From Chroococcidiopsidaceae cyanobacterium YX2bin18 (GTDB taxonomy: Bacteria; Cyanobacteriota; Cyanobacteriia; Cyanobacteriales; Chroococcidiopsidaceae), in NCBI GenBank assembly GCA_030446505.1, contig JAUJND010000022.1, forward strand, positions 1-56,034: a stretch of DNA of 56,034 bases. Reading direction: 5' to 3'. This document shows, in pieces, positions 38,399-48,243 of this stretch. The notes below the pieces were generated by a model. It saw only the letters and a list, made by a program, of their open reading frames with translations. It had not been told where the DNA came from and did no database searches. Made by a program: the position numbers and the translations under genes. How positions within the stretch are numbered: the first letter of the stretch is position 1; the number at the start of each line of letters is the position of its first letter.

Positions 38399-40026
38399 TC
38401 ATTCCTTCTCTAACAGCCGCACCTCTAATTCCAGCAATCGACGGTAGGTAAGGGAATATCCTGTAACTGGATGTTTCCAACTCTCCTCCTTACGGCGTTC
38501 GTACAAACTCACAAACTTACGCCGTCCAGGATCACTTAACCAAACTTGCTCCCCCCGCACCTCAAAATCTGCCGCGACATCCCACTGACCTCGGTTAATT
38601 GAACCAATCACCGTCATATCTACCAAAGGCACTCGAAAAATTTCCATCAAATCTAATGCCAAGGGAAAAGCTTGAGAGCGCGGCTGATGATAGAAACCTA
38701 GAGCTGGTTCCAGTCCAACTGTCAAAATTGAATTTGCTACATCCTTGAGCAACAGAGCATAGCCAAAGCTCAACAGCGCATTAAATCGATCCTTGGGCGG
38801 GCGACGATTACGATTGCTATAGTGCAATTCTGAGGCTACATCTTTTGAAATCAGCAGCGACAAAGCTCCAAAGTACAAGCCAGCTAGATTGCCCTCCAGC
38901 CCTAATAGAGATTCCAGAGATTTAGCTTGGGGAACCTGTTTGAGCAAGATTTTCATTTGGGCGATCGCTTGCTGTAACTTCTGGGGTACTTCAGCCACTC
39001 CCTAGTCCCTCGCATTAAAAATTTGCGCTGTCCCTCATTTTGCGACAAATAACTAATTTACGTGCTAATTCTAAGCAAGTCTCAGGATTGCTCAAAGCAG
39101 CATACTGGCAGATGCGGCGTTGTATACTGCCCTGCCTATTGTCAAAACTACCAAGATAGCGTCCGCCTCCAGAAACAAAATGTACACCGATGCCTTGGTC
39201 AGCACAAAGTGCAATGCCTGAGTTGAAATTTGAGAGAAACTGTGCAGAACAACTTGACCTACCTGACGTGCAGGTACTGTTTCAACTGGTTGACCGCGAC
39301 GGCTAATTTTAATTTGCTCTCCGGTTCTGCCAACAGCAGTCCCTGGTTCTAGGACGTGAATTACTTGGCGCTGATCATCTTTAGGAAACAGCCGGATCGG
39401 TTGCCACTCGCGGTCATGGGCAAGTCGAGCTTCTTCTGGCAAGCAAACCGGAGCTAGGGAACAACGAGCACACAGCCGCTCGTTATCAGTTACAGGGGGA
39501 CGGTGGGTAGAGGCTCTGAGTAATCGCGCTTGTGCAATCGCCTCTCGCACAGTAGCACGTCCTTGATCATCCAAGGGTACATGGACAAGCACATTATCAG
39601 CGTGGTATCTAATTCGACCTTCTTTAATTGGAATGCCCAGAGCAGATTCGAGTAAGCAAGCATAGGCGAGGATTTGCAGGCGATCGCTTGACCAAGCTTG
39701 GGGTTGCTTCTTCTCGTCTCGACAGGAACGACCGCGCTTGTGTTCGTAGGGGATTGTTTGGCGATCCCGTGTTCGTAAAGCATCAACTCGACCGCGTAAT
39801 CCTAATTCTGCGCTTTCAAGGAATAATTCTTCCCATTCCTCGTCTTCTTGTTTTTCAAGTTGGGCGTGTAGTCTGCGTCCAGCAAAAACTGCTGCATCTT
39901 GGGTATAGAGTTCTTCAACTTCTTCGAGGTAGAAAAGACGTGGGCAATACGCAGGGCGTGGAGGGCAGACACGCGAATTGTGTCTTTAGCTAGAGGCTCT
40001 AAAACTTGCATATTAAAGATGTCCAT
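38399..40026 (-). pseudogene. cas4-cas1: Cas4-Cas1 fusion, frameshifted
   Basis: Cas4 trims and orients pre-spacers; Cas1 integrates them. The start at 40026 is MDIFNMQVLEPLAKDTIRVS. After one missing base (about 39943) the Cas4 part reads YCPRLFYLEEVEELYTQDAA, the nuclease stretch RVDALRTRDRQTIPYEHKRG and the Fe-S cysteines in LCARCSLAPVC. The same frame runs straight on into Cas1 (VIHVLEPGTAVGRTGEQIKI, VVLHSFSQISTQALHF), proving a fusion. Shifts follow at about 39215, 39040 and 39000. The Cas1 C-terminus is open (38998-38399) with GLEGNLAGLYF, the ARFNALLSFGYALL-like segment and GFYHQPRSQAFPLALDLME. Cas4-Cas1 fusions are typical of MYXAN-type loci. Confidence 0.9.
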
Positions 40027-40034
40027 TAAGGCTA

Positions 40035-40070
40035 GTTTTCAGCGCCTTGGGGCATCAGAGAGGTAAAGGA
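40035..40070 (-). repeat. Lone degenerate CRISPR repeat between cas4 and uma2
   Basis: In the segment 40039-40066, 22 of 28 bases match the array repeat, including CGCCTT and GGCATCAGAG. It lies 8 bases from the cas4-cas1 start on one side and 8 bases from the uma2 stop on the other. It begins GTTTTCAGCGCCTTGGGGC. Confidence 0.8.
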
Positions 40071-40078
40071 CTTTATTC

Positions 40079-40636
40079 TCAGCTAGGCAGTCCTGCTTGC
40101 TGAAAAACTTGTTGGGGATTTATTTGCAGCCCTTCTAAAGATGAGTCTGAAATTACTGTAGTTGTGAATGTGCGCGGTGGGGCATCAGGATAAAAAACAG
40201 TGATGCTTCTAGCTTGAGTATCTACTAGCCAGACTCGTAATACCGAAGCTTCTAGATAATCGCTAGCTTTCTGGGCTAGTTGTCCAAAAGTTTGTCCTGG
40301 TGAAATAATTTCAATTACTAATTCTGGTGCAACAGGACAAGCTTCATCTAGCATCCACTCAGCAGAAAGGCGATCGTAGGAAACATAAGTTAAGTCTGGT
40401 ACAGGAACCCAGTCTTCGTTATTGCGTTTTAATAACACTGCCCATTCAATTCCGCTCCTACCTTTCCCTTGACACCACTGATTTAGCAATGTCCATAAAG
40501 CACCTGTGAGTGCTGAGTGAAAAAACTTCGGTGACATCTTTAGTACTGCCTGTCCATTGATTAGTTCATAAGCCACGTCATCTTCTGGCAGAGCTAAAAA
40601 TTCTTGCAGGGTAAGTTTTCTTGTTGTCTGAACCAT
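40079..40636 (-). CDS. Uma2-family (DUF820) nuclease-fold protein between degenerate CRISPR repeats
   Basis: A 185-residue Uma2 protein, a family greatly expanded in cyanobacteria with a PD-(D/E)XK nuclease fold and no settled function. The N-terminal KLTLQEFLALPEDDVAYELI, the core PVPDLTYVSYDRLS and the PELVIEIISPGQTFGQLAQK motif (candidate active site D, E and following K) are visible. It ends ATAGLPS-like. The frame is intact. Its ATG lies 8 bases from a degenerate repeat (40645-40680) and its stop 8 bases from another (40035-40070). It separates the effector genes from the adaptation genes of the CRISPR locus. Whether it takes part in the immune system is unknown. Confidence 0.88.
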   Translation of the reverse strand: MVQTTRKLTLQEFLALPEDDVAYELINGQAVLKMSPKFFHSALTGALWTLLNQWCQGKGRSGIEWAVLLKRNNEDWVPVPDLTYVSYDRLSAEWMLDEACPVAPELVIEIISPGQTFGQLAQKASDYLEASVLRVWLVDTQARSITVFYPDAPPRTFTTTVISDSSLEGLQINPQQVFQQAGLPS

Positions 40637-40644
40637 GATTCTTA

Positions 40645-40758
40645 TTGCTCAATGGCTTATGGTATCTGATGTTTGTATATATCTCACTACCATTTGTACT
40701 CGCCAAATTAATAATGTGCTCAACGCCTTACAGCTATCTAAGGTAGATTTAATTATGC
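40645..40758 (-). CRISPR. Mini-CRISPR: two degenerate repeats around one 35-base spacer
   Basis: The first repeat in reading direction (40758-40716) keeps the 16 bases GTGCTCAACGCCTTAC of the plus-strand consensus exactly, which are the handle and half the stem, and diverges beyond. The second (40680-40645) matches 23 of 29 bases over 40646-40674. Between them 40681-40715 is exactly 35 bases, the normal spacer length. The unit starts three bases after the reconstructed cas5 stop and ends 8 bases before uma2. Confidence 0.85.
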
Positions 40759-40760
40759 AA

Positions 40761-41473
40761 CTATGCTCCTACTGTATTAGGTGACTTAGGAGTCCATGTC
40801 CAAGCATTATCTGGCGGGTAAATACTTGGTTCCTCTTGGGGAGCATATAAAATGCTAGTTGTTTTACTGTTATCAGCACGGTCAATACTTACAGTTAGAC
40901 GACAAGAACCTTTGCGTGTGGCAAATCATTTGGATGCATTTGAACATACCAGTGTGTAGATGGTGGCTCATCAACAATGTCAATTTTGTCAAACAGAAAG
41001 TTGTTGTCCCCGGCAAAGGGAAGACCGTAACGAGGTACATTTAACTCACCTCGAAGCCCTTGTCTGATGCGCTTAAATAACTCATCATCTGCTTGGATAC
41101 CAAGAAGCATATCAAGCTTAACTAGTAACTCTCGACGTACAGGAACAATCCAATACTTTGCTCCATGAGTCCGCGTTGCGAGTTCTTTACCTGAGTTACC
41201 AACAGGGTAACTATGAAGCTGTTGATAAAGTGAGCAAATCTCGCTATCTGTTCCTGCTACAGTACCAATAGCAAGACACAGATTTGGGAGGTCAGTGCGG
41301 ATTAGGGTAGTTTGTCCAGGCGTACTAGCACGCATTTCAATTCCTGCTAGGTTTAGAACTAACCCCAGTGCAGCTGAGGGTGGCATTACTGGCATAGTGG
41401 TACGGTAAACCCCTGCTTGAAATCCCCGAAATGCTGCAAATGGCGCACAGATACGCAGCCATAAACAATTCAT
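40761..41473 (-). pseudogene. cas5: Cas5 (DevS/Cmx5-like) with a late frameshift
   Basis: Cas5 caps the 5' handle end of the crRNA in the effector complex. From 41473 the frame starts with the family opening MNCLWLRICAPFAAFRGFQA, then VMPPSAALGLVLNLAGIEMR. As given it stops at 40895 after HAKVLVV. Restoring one base near 40920 continues it as TRKGSCRLTVSIDRADNSKT and TSILYAPQEEP to a TAG at 40761-40763, for about 237 residues. The Gly-rich loop typical of Cas5 is weak. It follows cas7 by four bases. The reconstructed stop lies beside the mini-CRISPR. Confidence 0.85.
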
Positions 41474-41477
41474 CTAA

Positions 41478-42368
41478 TTAATCCTTTATAAGGAAAGCTA
41501 CAGCAATTTCATCTAAAAGCTTTTGGGGATTATCGTAAAGTTTCACACCTTCGCGCTCTAATCGTGCTTTTTCGGTAGATACTAAATTGCGAACAATGTC
41601 GCCACCAAGCCAAAATTCATTACCTGGCAAATCGTTAGCATGAATCCGCTTTAGTTCAGGTAATTCTCCTTTTTCATCAAATCCATAAGTGTCGTAACCT
41701 GCTACTAAATTAGGTGTTAGTCTGGCAACAATGCTTTTGGGTGACATTTCGTAGTAGCTTCTAGCATGACCACCTGCTACATCTGAGAGTTGAGCGATCG
41801 CCCCAATTAAAGCTTTAGTCCATTCAGGTTGTTGTTTGCAGTCAGCTAATGCTAAAGCAAAGGGATACTGGTAAGCAGTATGGGCAATCTCTCGATGTAA
41901 CAATGCTGAAGTAGAGGCGTTTTTCCAGGGACTTTTACCTGCATTTAGAGGTGACTGATGAAATGTGGCATCAAAGCGATAAGGTGTTAATGCTACTGCC
42001 ATGTTCATTCGCAATACGCTATCTCGTTTTGGTAGTAAATTTTTGTTTTTCTTAATCGCATCATTATCCGCAACCATATAACCAAATAAAAAATCATCGG
42101 CATATTTTTCCGCGTTAGGAAATTCCTTAAATTCAACTGCAAGCTGATCTTGATCGTGCAAACGAGTCCGATTGCAGGGTAGCCCAGCTTTTAGTAACAT
42201 CTCCCTGAGCGCATTTCGCATTGATTCAGGACTAATAACTGTGTATTCTTTATTGCCTTTAGCGATCTTCTGAAGTACCGTGCGATTTTCTTCACTTTCT
42301 CCCCGATAGTTGGAACTAGGAGCAGGATAAGTCAAGACAGTAGCAAATAAATTTTTACTCTTGGTCAT
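41478..42368 (-). CDS. cas7: Cas7 (Cst2/DevR family)
   Basis: Cas7 forms the backbone that covers the crRNA spacer. The 296-residue frame is intact. It starts MTKSKNLFATVLTYPAPSSN, then NYRGESEENRTVLQKIAKGN, and includes EYTVISPESMRNALREMLLK and GGHARSYYEMSPKSIVARLT. These segments match the DevR/Cst2 group as I recall it. In Myxococcus the homologous gene acts in fruiting-body development through the dev operon. It sits between cas8a1 (31 bases upstream) and cas5 (4 bases downstream). Confidence 0.88.
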   Translation of the reverse strand: MTKSKNLFATVLTYPAPSSNYRGESEENRTVLQKIAKGNKEYTVISPESMRNALREMLLKAGLPCNRTRLHDQDQLAVEFKEFPNAEKYADDFLFGYMVADNDAIKKNKNLLPKRDSVLRMNMAVALTPYRFDATFHQSPLNAGKSPWKNASTSALLHREIAHTAYQYPFALALADCKQQPEWTKALIGAIAQLSDVAGGHARSYYEMSPKSIVARLTPNLVAGYDTYGFDEKGELPELKRIHANDLPGNEFWLGGDIVRNLVSTEKARLEREGVKLYDNPQKLLDEIAVAFLIKD

Positions 42369-42399
42369 AATTTCCTCTTTGGTTTAAATGAAGTAATAG

Positions 42400-44061
42400 T
42401 TAACTATTGGCAGACAAGGCAAGTAGAGTTAAAGTACGAACTTTGTCAGTATCTTCGTACAAAGCTTGCGTAAGGTTAACAAAATCTTCTGGCTTTAAAT
42501 GCTGCGGAACTGAGCAGAGCGTTGAAGCAAAGTAATTGATGAAATCCATTTTTTCAGTTCTGCTACGTACAGCTAGAAAAGCGTCTCTTGCAATTTTCTC
42601 CTTTTCTTTTTTGTAATTCTGCTCTTTTTCTGGATTACCTTTTACAGCCGACCACTTGAGTTGAAATTTGTTGTCTAACTTTCTACTCACGTAGATACCA
42701 ATCAACTTATATATCAATGCTTCAATTGTGATTTTATACAAAGGTTCATCAGGTATTTCTCCCATTTCTATGGAAGTTGTATTCACTTCTTCTGCCATAT
42801 TTTCAACCTCATACTTGAAAGATTCTCGGACATCATGGCGAAAGTAATCGTTACCAATACTTTGCTCATAGGGTAAACTGCATAAAAGGGCATCAAAACC
42901 CATGTACCAGGGTTGTTTTTTAACCAAATTTAACAAGCGCTGTTTGCGAAACAAGGGACTCCAAAGTGCTTTTCGGAGTGTGGCATATTTATCAATCATG
43001 GGAGAATCTGGATCAAGGCGTGATACTCCCAAAAGCCTGATATTGTTTCCTTGCTTCTCGGTATGAATAACATCAATGCCCAATACCAGATCGCTGATCG
43101 CTTGTTCACCTGTGTGAATAGCAAGGCGATCGCGTAATCTTTGCATAATATCAAGTGCGCCTTCAATCGCTAAATCAACAACGCAATCACGCGGACGGTA
43201 GCCTGAAAGTTTGCTACTGCGATCGCGCAATACCCCTGGTAATTCATCACAAAAAGTCTTAAGGCTAGCTACATCTGGAATAGCCAGAGCATAACCTACA
43301 AAGTCTCTCTTACCCTCGTTATTAATTACTGCTGGTACATAAATTTGGGCAGTGAAAAGCCAGAAATGTAGTAAAAATTGAGACTGCGCTCTATCTTTAA
43401 ACGGTACATTCTCAGCATTACTAGCTTGTGCTCCTAAAAAGTAGGTGCTGGGTAGGTTTACTGCAAACTCAGCAGGTTGGAGTAACTCTTGCCAAACTCT
43501 TACTGCATCCTCTGTGTAGCTGCCTATGGCTCTTGCTTCAAATGGTTTACGAGTAGATGGCACTCCTCGCAAAATGCTCCACAGCATATCACGCCAGAGC
43601 TTTACCCAATATCCCTGATCTCCGCTTTGGTCACAATCAGCAATAAAAGCACCTTTTGGTACAACTACAGGATAAATGTAGACTTTCTTAGTTTTGGTTT
43701 TGCCAGTTTTCGGGTCAGTGTCCTGTCTTTCTGCTTCTCGTAAAGGTGGAATAACCTCTTTAGTCTTCTTATTTTTGAAAGTTTGTGAATACTCCTGCTC
43801 CTCCCGACTAGCTGCATAAACTTCATTAAATAAAGCTTCTAGTCCAGGCAAGTTGAGCAGTAAAGTTGCACCTTGTTCATTCAGTCTAGTAAGCTTGCAA
43901 ATTACCTCGCTATTGTTCTTAAATGCTGGCTGTCGCTCTAACCATCTCACCATTAGCACTAATCCTGCCAATCCTGCACGGTGCTGGGATGAGGGTAAGT
44001 GAGCAAGCTGGTAATCTAGAGTTAGTAATTCAACTGTTGCTGTCTGTTTTGTTTTAGCCAA
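42400..44061 (-). CDS. cas8a1: Cas8a1-type large subunit (Csx13/Cmx1/DevT-like)
   Basis: A 553-residue protein in the place of the large effector subunit, expected to recognise the PAM and recruit Cas3. The start is MAKTKQTATVELLTLDYQLA, and HLPSSQHRAGLAGLVLMVRW follows, a pattern I recall from the MYXAN-subtype Cas8a1 family. There is no HD or palm domain, which excludes Cas10 types. The assignment rests mainly on position and the N-terminus, as the family is poorly conserved. Its start overlaps the end of cas3 by 8 bases, indicating translational coupling. The frame is intact. Confidence 0.82.
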   Translation of the reverse strand: MAKTKQTATVELLTLDYQLAHLPSSQHRAGLAGLVLMVRWLERQPAFKNNSEVICKLTRLNEQGATLLLNLPGLEALFNEVYAASREEQEYSQTFKNKKTKEVIPPLREAERQDTDPKTGKTKTKKVYIYPVVVPKGAFIADCDQSGDQGYWVKLWRDMLWSILRGVPSTRKPFEARAIGSYTEDAVRVWQELLQPAEFAVNLPSTYFLGAQASNAENVPFKDRAQSQFLLHFWLFTAQIYVPAVINNEGKRDFVGYALAIPDVASLKTFCDELPGVLRDRSSKLSGYRPRDCVVDLAIEGALDIMQRLRDRLAIHTGEQAISDLVLGIDVIHTEKQGNNIRLLGVSRLDPDSPMIDKYATLRKALWSPLFRKQRLLNLVKKQPWYMGFDALLCSLPYEQSIGNDYFRHDVRESFKYEVENMAEEVNTTSIEMGEIPDEPLYKITIEALIYKLIGIYVSRKLDNKFQLKWSAVKGNPEKEQNYKKEKEKIARDAFLAVRSRTEKMDFINYFASTLCSVPQHLKPEDFVNLTQALYEDTDKVRTLTLLALSANS

Positions 44062-46404
44062 GTTCTACATCCTCCTTGGTTAAAAATCCCCGTTTTGGGT
44101 CATAGCGCTCCCAAGAAGCAACGCCTAGATATTTCGGCAACCACTTCGGTTTACTGTTACTAAAATCAGCCCATTTATGCGGGACATTAATTTTGAATCC
44201 GTCATAAGGTTTGCGTAATTTGATTAATGCCTCTACTGCGTCTAAATCTTGATCTAAAATGCAGGGAACGGCAAATTCCTCTGTATCTCTAAAATCTCCT
44301 GGGATTGCAAAGTAACCTCCTTCTAAAAATCGAGAGCTGCCATCTGATGAGCGTTCTGCCAAAGCATATTCCTCTAGTGCTTCAGCCATTAGTTGTTGAC
44401 TAACATCACGGCTACCTAATTTCTCTAAAAAAGCTTTCGCTGCTTCCAGTTCCTCTTGCTTATAGGGCAGTGATTTTGGTGGCTGGTAAATATGCAATTT
44501 GGCTCGGAAGTCCAAACCTCTAGATAAATGTCGATTGGCACGACCAAAACGCTGTACTAAAGAAGAAATTGGCGCAATTTCTGTAATTAATACATCAGCA
44601 TCTAGATCCAAACTCATCTCACAGACTTGAGTAGTAATAGCGATCGCCTTTGGCGCTGCGCTTCGCGCAATCGCGGCTTTTCTCTCTTTCTGATACGCAA
44701 AAGCATCTACAGTAGCGTTATGAATAATTTGACGGTCTTGCAGTCTGTACCGACTGTGGTAAGTCAAACTATCAATAGAAAATTCAGCCGCTAACTTTCG
44801 GGCTATAGTCTGGCAACGATCTACTGTATTTACTACCCATAGCACCCGTTCTCCCTGCTGATAAGCACTTACAGCCCGTTCAAATGCTGCACTGGCATTA
44901 GCTACTGGCTCTAGTCGATAGCGTGGATGATCTTCTTTTGCTTGTACGGCTAAATCTTCACGGTCAGCCGCAGTAGAATATACCTTTAGCCCTGCTTCCT
45001 CTAGTTCAACTCGTCTAGATGGCGGTAATGTTGCAGTCATGCACAACACTGGTACATCGAAGTTTTGCAAAAAACTAACTAAAGAATCAAACATTTTGCG
45101 GTCAAAGCTATGCACTTCATCAATGATCACTACACTATCTGCCAAAACAGGAAGCAGGCACATACTGGTGTAGCTATGTTCCATAAATCCCAGAAATTGA
45201 TCGACGGTGGCACTGAAGTAGCGACGCGACCAAAACCCAAGCGCAAATAATCGCTCATCTGCTTGAAAGTCTTTGCCCTTAGTAGCTTCGTCGCTGGGGT
45301 TAGCAGCCATTGCTTCTAGTTCATAGCGGGCAGTCCCAGTAACCAAAGCGGCATCAGTTTCAGGCGACCATCCTACATAGTCTCGAAATCCTTCTGTGGC
45401 AGTCCCTCGCGTGGGATACAGGAATATCACCTTACCAATTTCATACTCCCAGGACTGTGCCTCAGCCCATTTCCACCCTGCTATTGTTTTTCCCGCAGCA
45501 CAAGCAGCTAGTAGAAGCGCTTTTGAACCTTGTTGAGCGGTCTGGATTTGAAAAGTGTGAAGTCGAAATGGTTCACCTGTTCGGTCTGCAATCTGTTCAG
45601 CACGTTTTTGTAAGATCGCCTCGTCGATATCGTGACGACCTATTGCTTGAGAATGAACGACATTATCAATCCATTCATCAATAGAATGTCCCTCTCGCAC
45701 TAATCCTGATGCCGCAGCATCAGCAACAATTAATCCTGCTTTTGTCGCCAGCAGCAAAGACCTCCGTTCTCTAGTCTCTGGTTCTTTAAGTTTCCGCCCA
45801 AACTTATTAGCACTTTTGTTAGCACTTTTATAAGCTTGCTCCCAGACAGATCCTGCTTTCCAAGCTTCTAATGTTAGGGTGGGTAGACTTTCTAGTTGAG
45901 CGATCGCTGCAATCCTCTTGAGGATGGAAGTTATTTCAAGATGCCGTAAGTAGAGCTTTACTACTTTTTTAAGCGATCGCGGTTGACAAAACTTGTAGTC
46001 TCCGCTTGAGGCTGCTTTTAGGTGATGGGATAAAACTGCGGCAGTAATTACTTCTAGATCGAGTAAAGGGTTTGTCGCTAGCCACGAGCGGACTTCAGGT
46101 AAATGCAGCACTAAGGTACTAATATGTTCGTGTCTGAGTGTTTGTTGTGTGTAACCTGACTGGGAAACAGCATTAAAAAAGTCTTCATTTGCCTTGCCTA
46201 TGTCATGAAAAAGTGCAGCCACTGTAAGTTAAGTAAAAATTGCTCTTGGGTTTCACCGTAAATCCGAAAGAAGCGACACCAGTTGCGACCCCATCTACCA
46301 TTAAGGCGAAAGATTCGGATAGCAATATTTTCTGTGTCCCTTAGATGAGCTTCTAAGGTGATTGGTGGATTACTTTTTGCTCGAAGTTCTAAAGGTTCAT
46401 TCAT
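44054..46404 (-). pseudogene. cas3: Cas3 HD nuclease-helicase with one frameshift near the N-terminus
   Basis: Cas3 is recruited to the target and degrades it. The natural start is ATG at 46404, with AGGAG upstream, giving MNEPLELRAKSNPPITLEAH (a histidine of the HD site). A missing base at about 46220 ends that frame after FLLNLQ. The rest is open from there: VAALFHDIGKANEDF (HD), then HHLKAA, Walker A LLAACAAGKTIAG (about residue 240 of this part), IIDEVHSFDR (DEVH box, 368-371), MTATLPP and the motif VI region SSLVQRFGRANRHL. The 722-residue downstream frame could start internally at 46222 but would lack the first HD histidine. Confidence 0.93.
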
Positions 46405-47044
46405 GATGAAAACTCCTAAAACCAAGACTGGGAGAAAATACCCCACAACCCATGCGGCGTTTACCACCCAAACCATGAGTCTGCAACTTAATTGAGTCCT
46501 CGTCACTCAAGCCTGATACTTCCAAGCCAAAACCAACTACTGAATACTGTTTGATTTTGATCGCCTTCCTATCTAGTTCTCCTTCAGTGTTAAGTGGAAT
46601 GGCAATAGTTCCGCTAATTCCCAATGGCTCAAGTTGACGCTTTGCCGCTTCCAAAAAGGGTTCTGGCTCTTGAAAACCTTTGATTGTGACAATACGCGAT
46701 CGCAATCTGCCGCAGGCTGCAACATAAATATCTGCGGAATCCCTAGCCGAATTGGGTGAGTGCCAATTGTCAGTTGTTTGCCAGCTAACCCATAAACCAG
46801 AGGTACTTTGTCTCCTGGTAACCGCATTCTCAACCGAGATTTATCTGTAAGGTAAATCTTGCCTTGTTTGTCTGGAATTCCCATCACTGTCTGGATACCG
46901 AGCCAAGTTTGTTGATGGAGTTGAGGGCAGATGTGGGCGATCGCGACTATATAATCCATATCCATGATCCGCAGGCAGTATTTGCCCAACAATTCCAAAA
47001 CACATATCCACGTAAGGTAAATCCACTCTTTCAACGGCGAACAT
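46397..47044 (-). pseudogene. cas6: Cas6 (Cmx6-like) crRNA endonuclease, two frameshifts
   Basis: Cas6 cuts the pre-crRNA at the repeat stem. The start at 47044 reads MFAVERVDLPYVDMCFGIVG, then ILPADHGYGLYS. A shift near 46945 leads to VAIAHICPQLHQQTWLGIQT and QGKIYLTDKSRLRMRLPGDK. A second near 46710 leads to RIVTIKGFQEPEPFLEAAKR, IKIKQYSVVGFGLEVSGLSD and the Gly-rich GLGGKRRMGCGVFSP near the C-terminus, the RNA-binding loop of the family. The last bases overlap the cas3 start by 8. About 215 residues are expected. The HGYGLYS histidine could be catalytic. Confidence 0.85.
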
Positions 47045-47069
47045 AGTTAATCTCCTAAATAGTGTTGAT

Positions 47070-48014
47070 TCATGCCTTCAATTCTTCTCGAACTAGCTGC
47101 ACTAACTCTGGAGGACTGCGAACAATTGCACCTCTGCCATAACCCAAAACCCACCTTTTTAGGTCATTTAGTCCTCTAACGACCAAGTGCAGTGTTAGTG
47201 AACCATCGGGATGCTCTAAAATTTCTTGTGTGGGATGCCAGCGTCGCTCTCGAATAAAAGGTGCTGTAGGAGTGTTAAACCAAATAGATACAGGCATTAC
47301 AATCCTCCTGCTTCATGCTGAAAAATTAGTTCTAGGTGATCTTTGGTATCAAAAGAGGGGGTCTTGAACAAACTTTTGCTCTAGCACTTGCAAATCTTCA
47401 ATTCGGTCTACCCTGAACCAGCGCACCTCTTGACGACTATGACAATAACCAATTACATAGGGATTAGTACCGCGATAGATATGCAGCAGATAGGGATCGA
47501 GCATACGCTCTGATCTAGTGTTGCGGCTAGCGGTGAAATACCGCATCCAGACTCTGCTGACGACTTTGACAGGCATCCTCCAGCTTGTGCCAAACATCAG
47601 GATCGAGGTCAATCTCTGCTCCTGCTCTAAAAATAATCCGTTCGTCTGCAACTGCTTGTAAATCTACCCAGGTCTGCTCTGGCAATCGTTCCCTAATCGA
47701 GCAATGGCAGAACGTAATTCTAGGGAGTACGTACCTGCATAAGCCTCTAACATTCTGGCTCCCAACGTGAGAGCAAACAGTTCTCCCTTAGTCAGAGAAA
47801 TACTGGGCAAACGCCATTCTGGGTCAGTGTAGTGATGACCTTGCTTGTGGTTAAACTCTAATGGGGCATGAAAGCGATCGCGTAAGAATGCCAGATCGCT
47901 ACGAATCGTCCGTTCGCTGACTTCTAAATCTTTAGCAATACTGAGAGCAGTTTGTCGCTGTTCTGTGCGTAGGAGGGCATCAATCTGTAGTAGCCTTTCT
48001 AAGTGACGAGACAT
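47070..48014 (-). pseudogene. WYL-domain transcriptional regulator, frameshifted
   Basis: The N-terminal part (48014-47664) is a winged helix of the HTH_11/DeoR-like type (SRHLERLLQIDALLRTEQRQ, then DLEVSERTIRSDLAFLRDRF). The middle (47651-47349) has the WYL-type core DPYLLHIYRGTNPYVIGYCH and EVRWFRVDRIEDLQVL. The C-terminal part (47297-47070) has LHLVVRGLNDLKRWVLGYG and a LVREELKA end. Three shifts (about 47660, 47560 and 47345) separate them. WYL proteins bind small ligands or nucleic acid. One beside a Synechocystis CRISPR locus is a known repressor of that locus, so the same role is plausible for this one. It is first in the gene row. Confidence 0.8.
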
Positions 48015-48243
48015 ACTTTAGCTAAGATGATTTAGCTACATCTTATGAGTGCTAACCTGCAAAAACGTTTCCGCCTCCAAAAGAGGCACGAAATATGTTT
48101 TAAAGATGTGTATGCTCCCAATACATCGCCAGCAAATATTGGCAATTGCCCCTCTTCTTCTCTAATACCCGAAAATACTTCTAAGTCAGGCGATCCATCA
48201 ATTCCACCAGCAAGCCAGAGGTTCAGACTCAGCTAGGACACAA

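Noticed and set aside
37806..47044. Type I-D, type III or a CRISPR-associated transposon
   Set aside because: No Cas10, Csc1/Csc2, Cmr or Csm genes, and no TnsB, TnsC or TniQ; Cas3 and an adaptation module are present.
48045..48236. A 63-codon plus-strand frame before thiL
   Set aside because: No ribosome binding site, no family features, low-complexity end; it lies in the promoter region between divergent genes.
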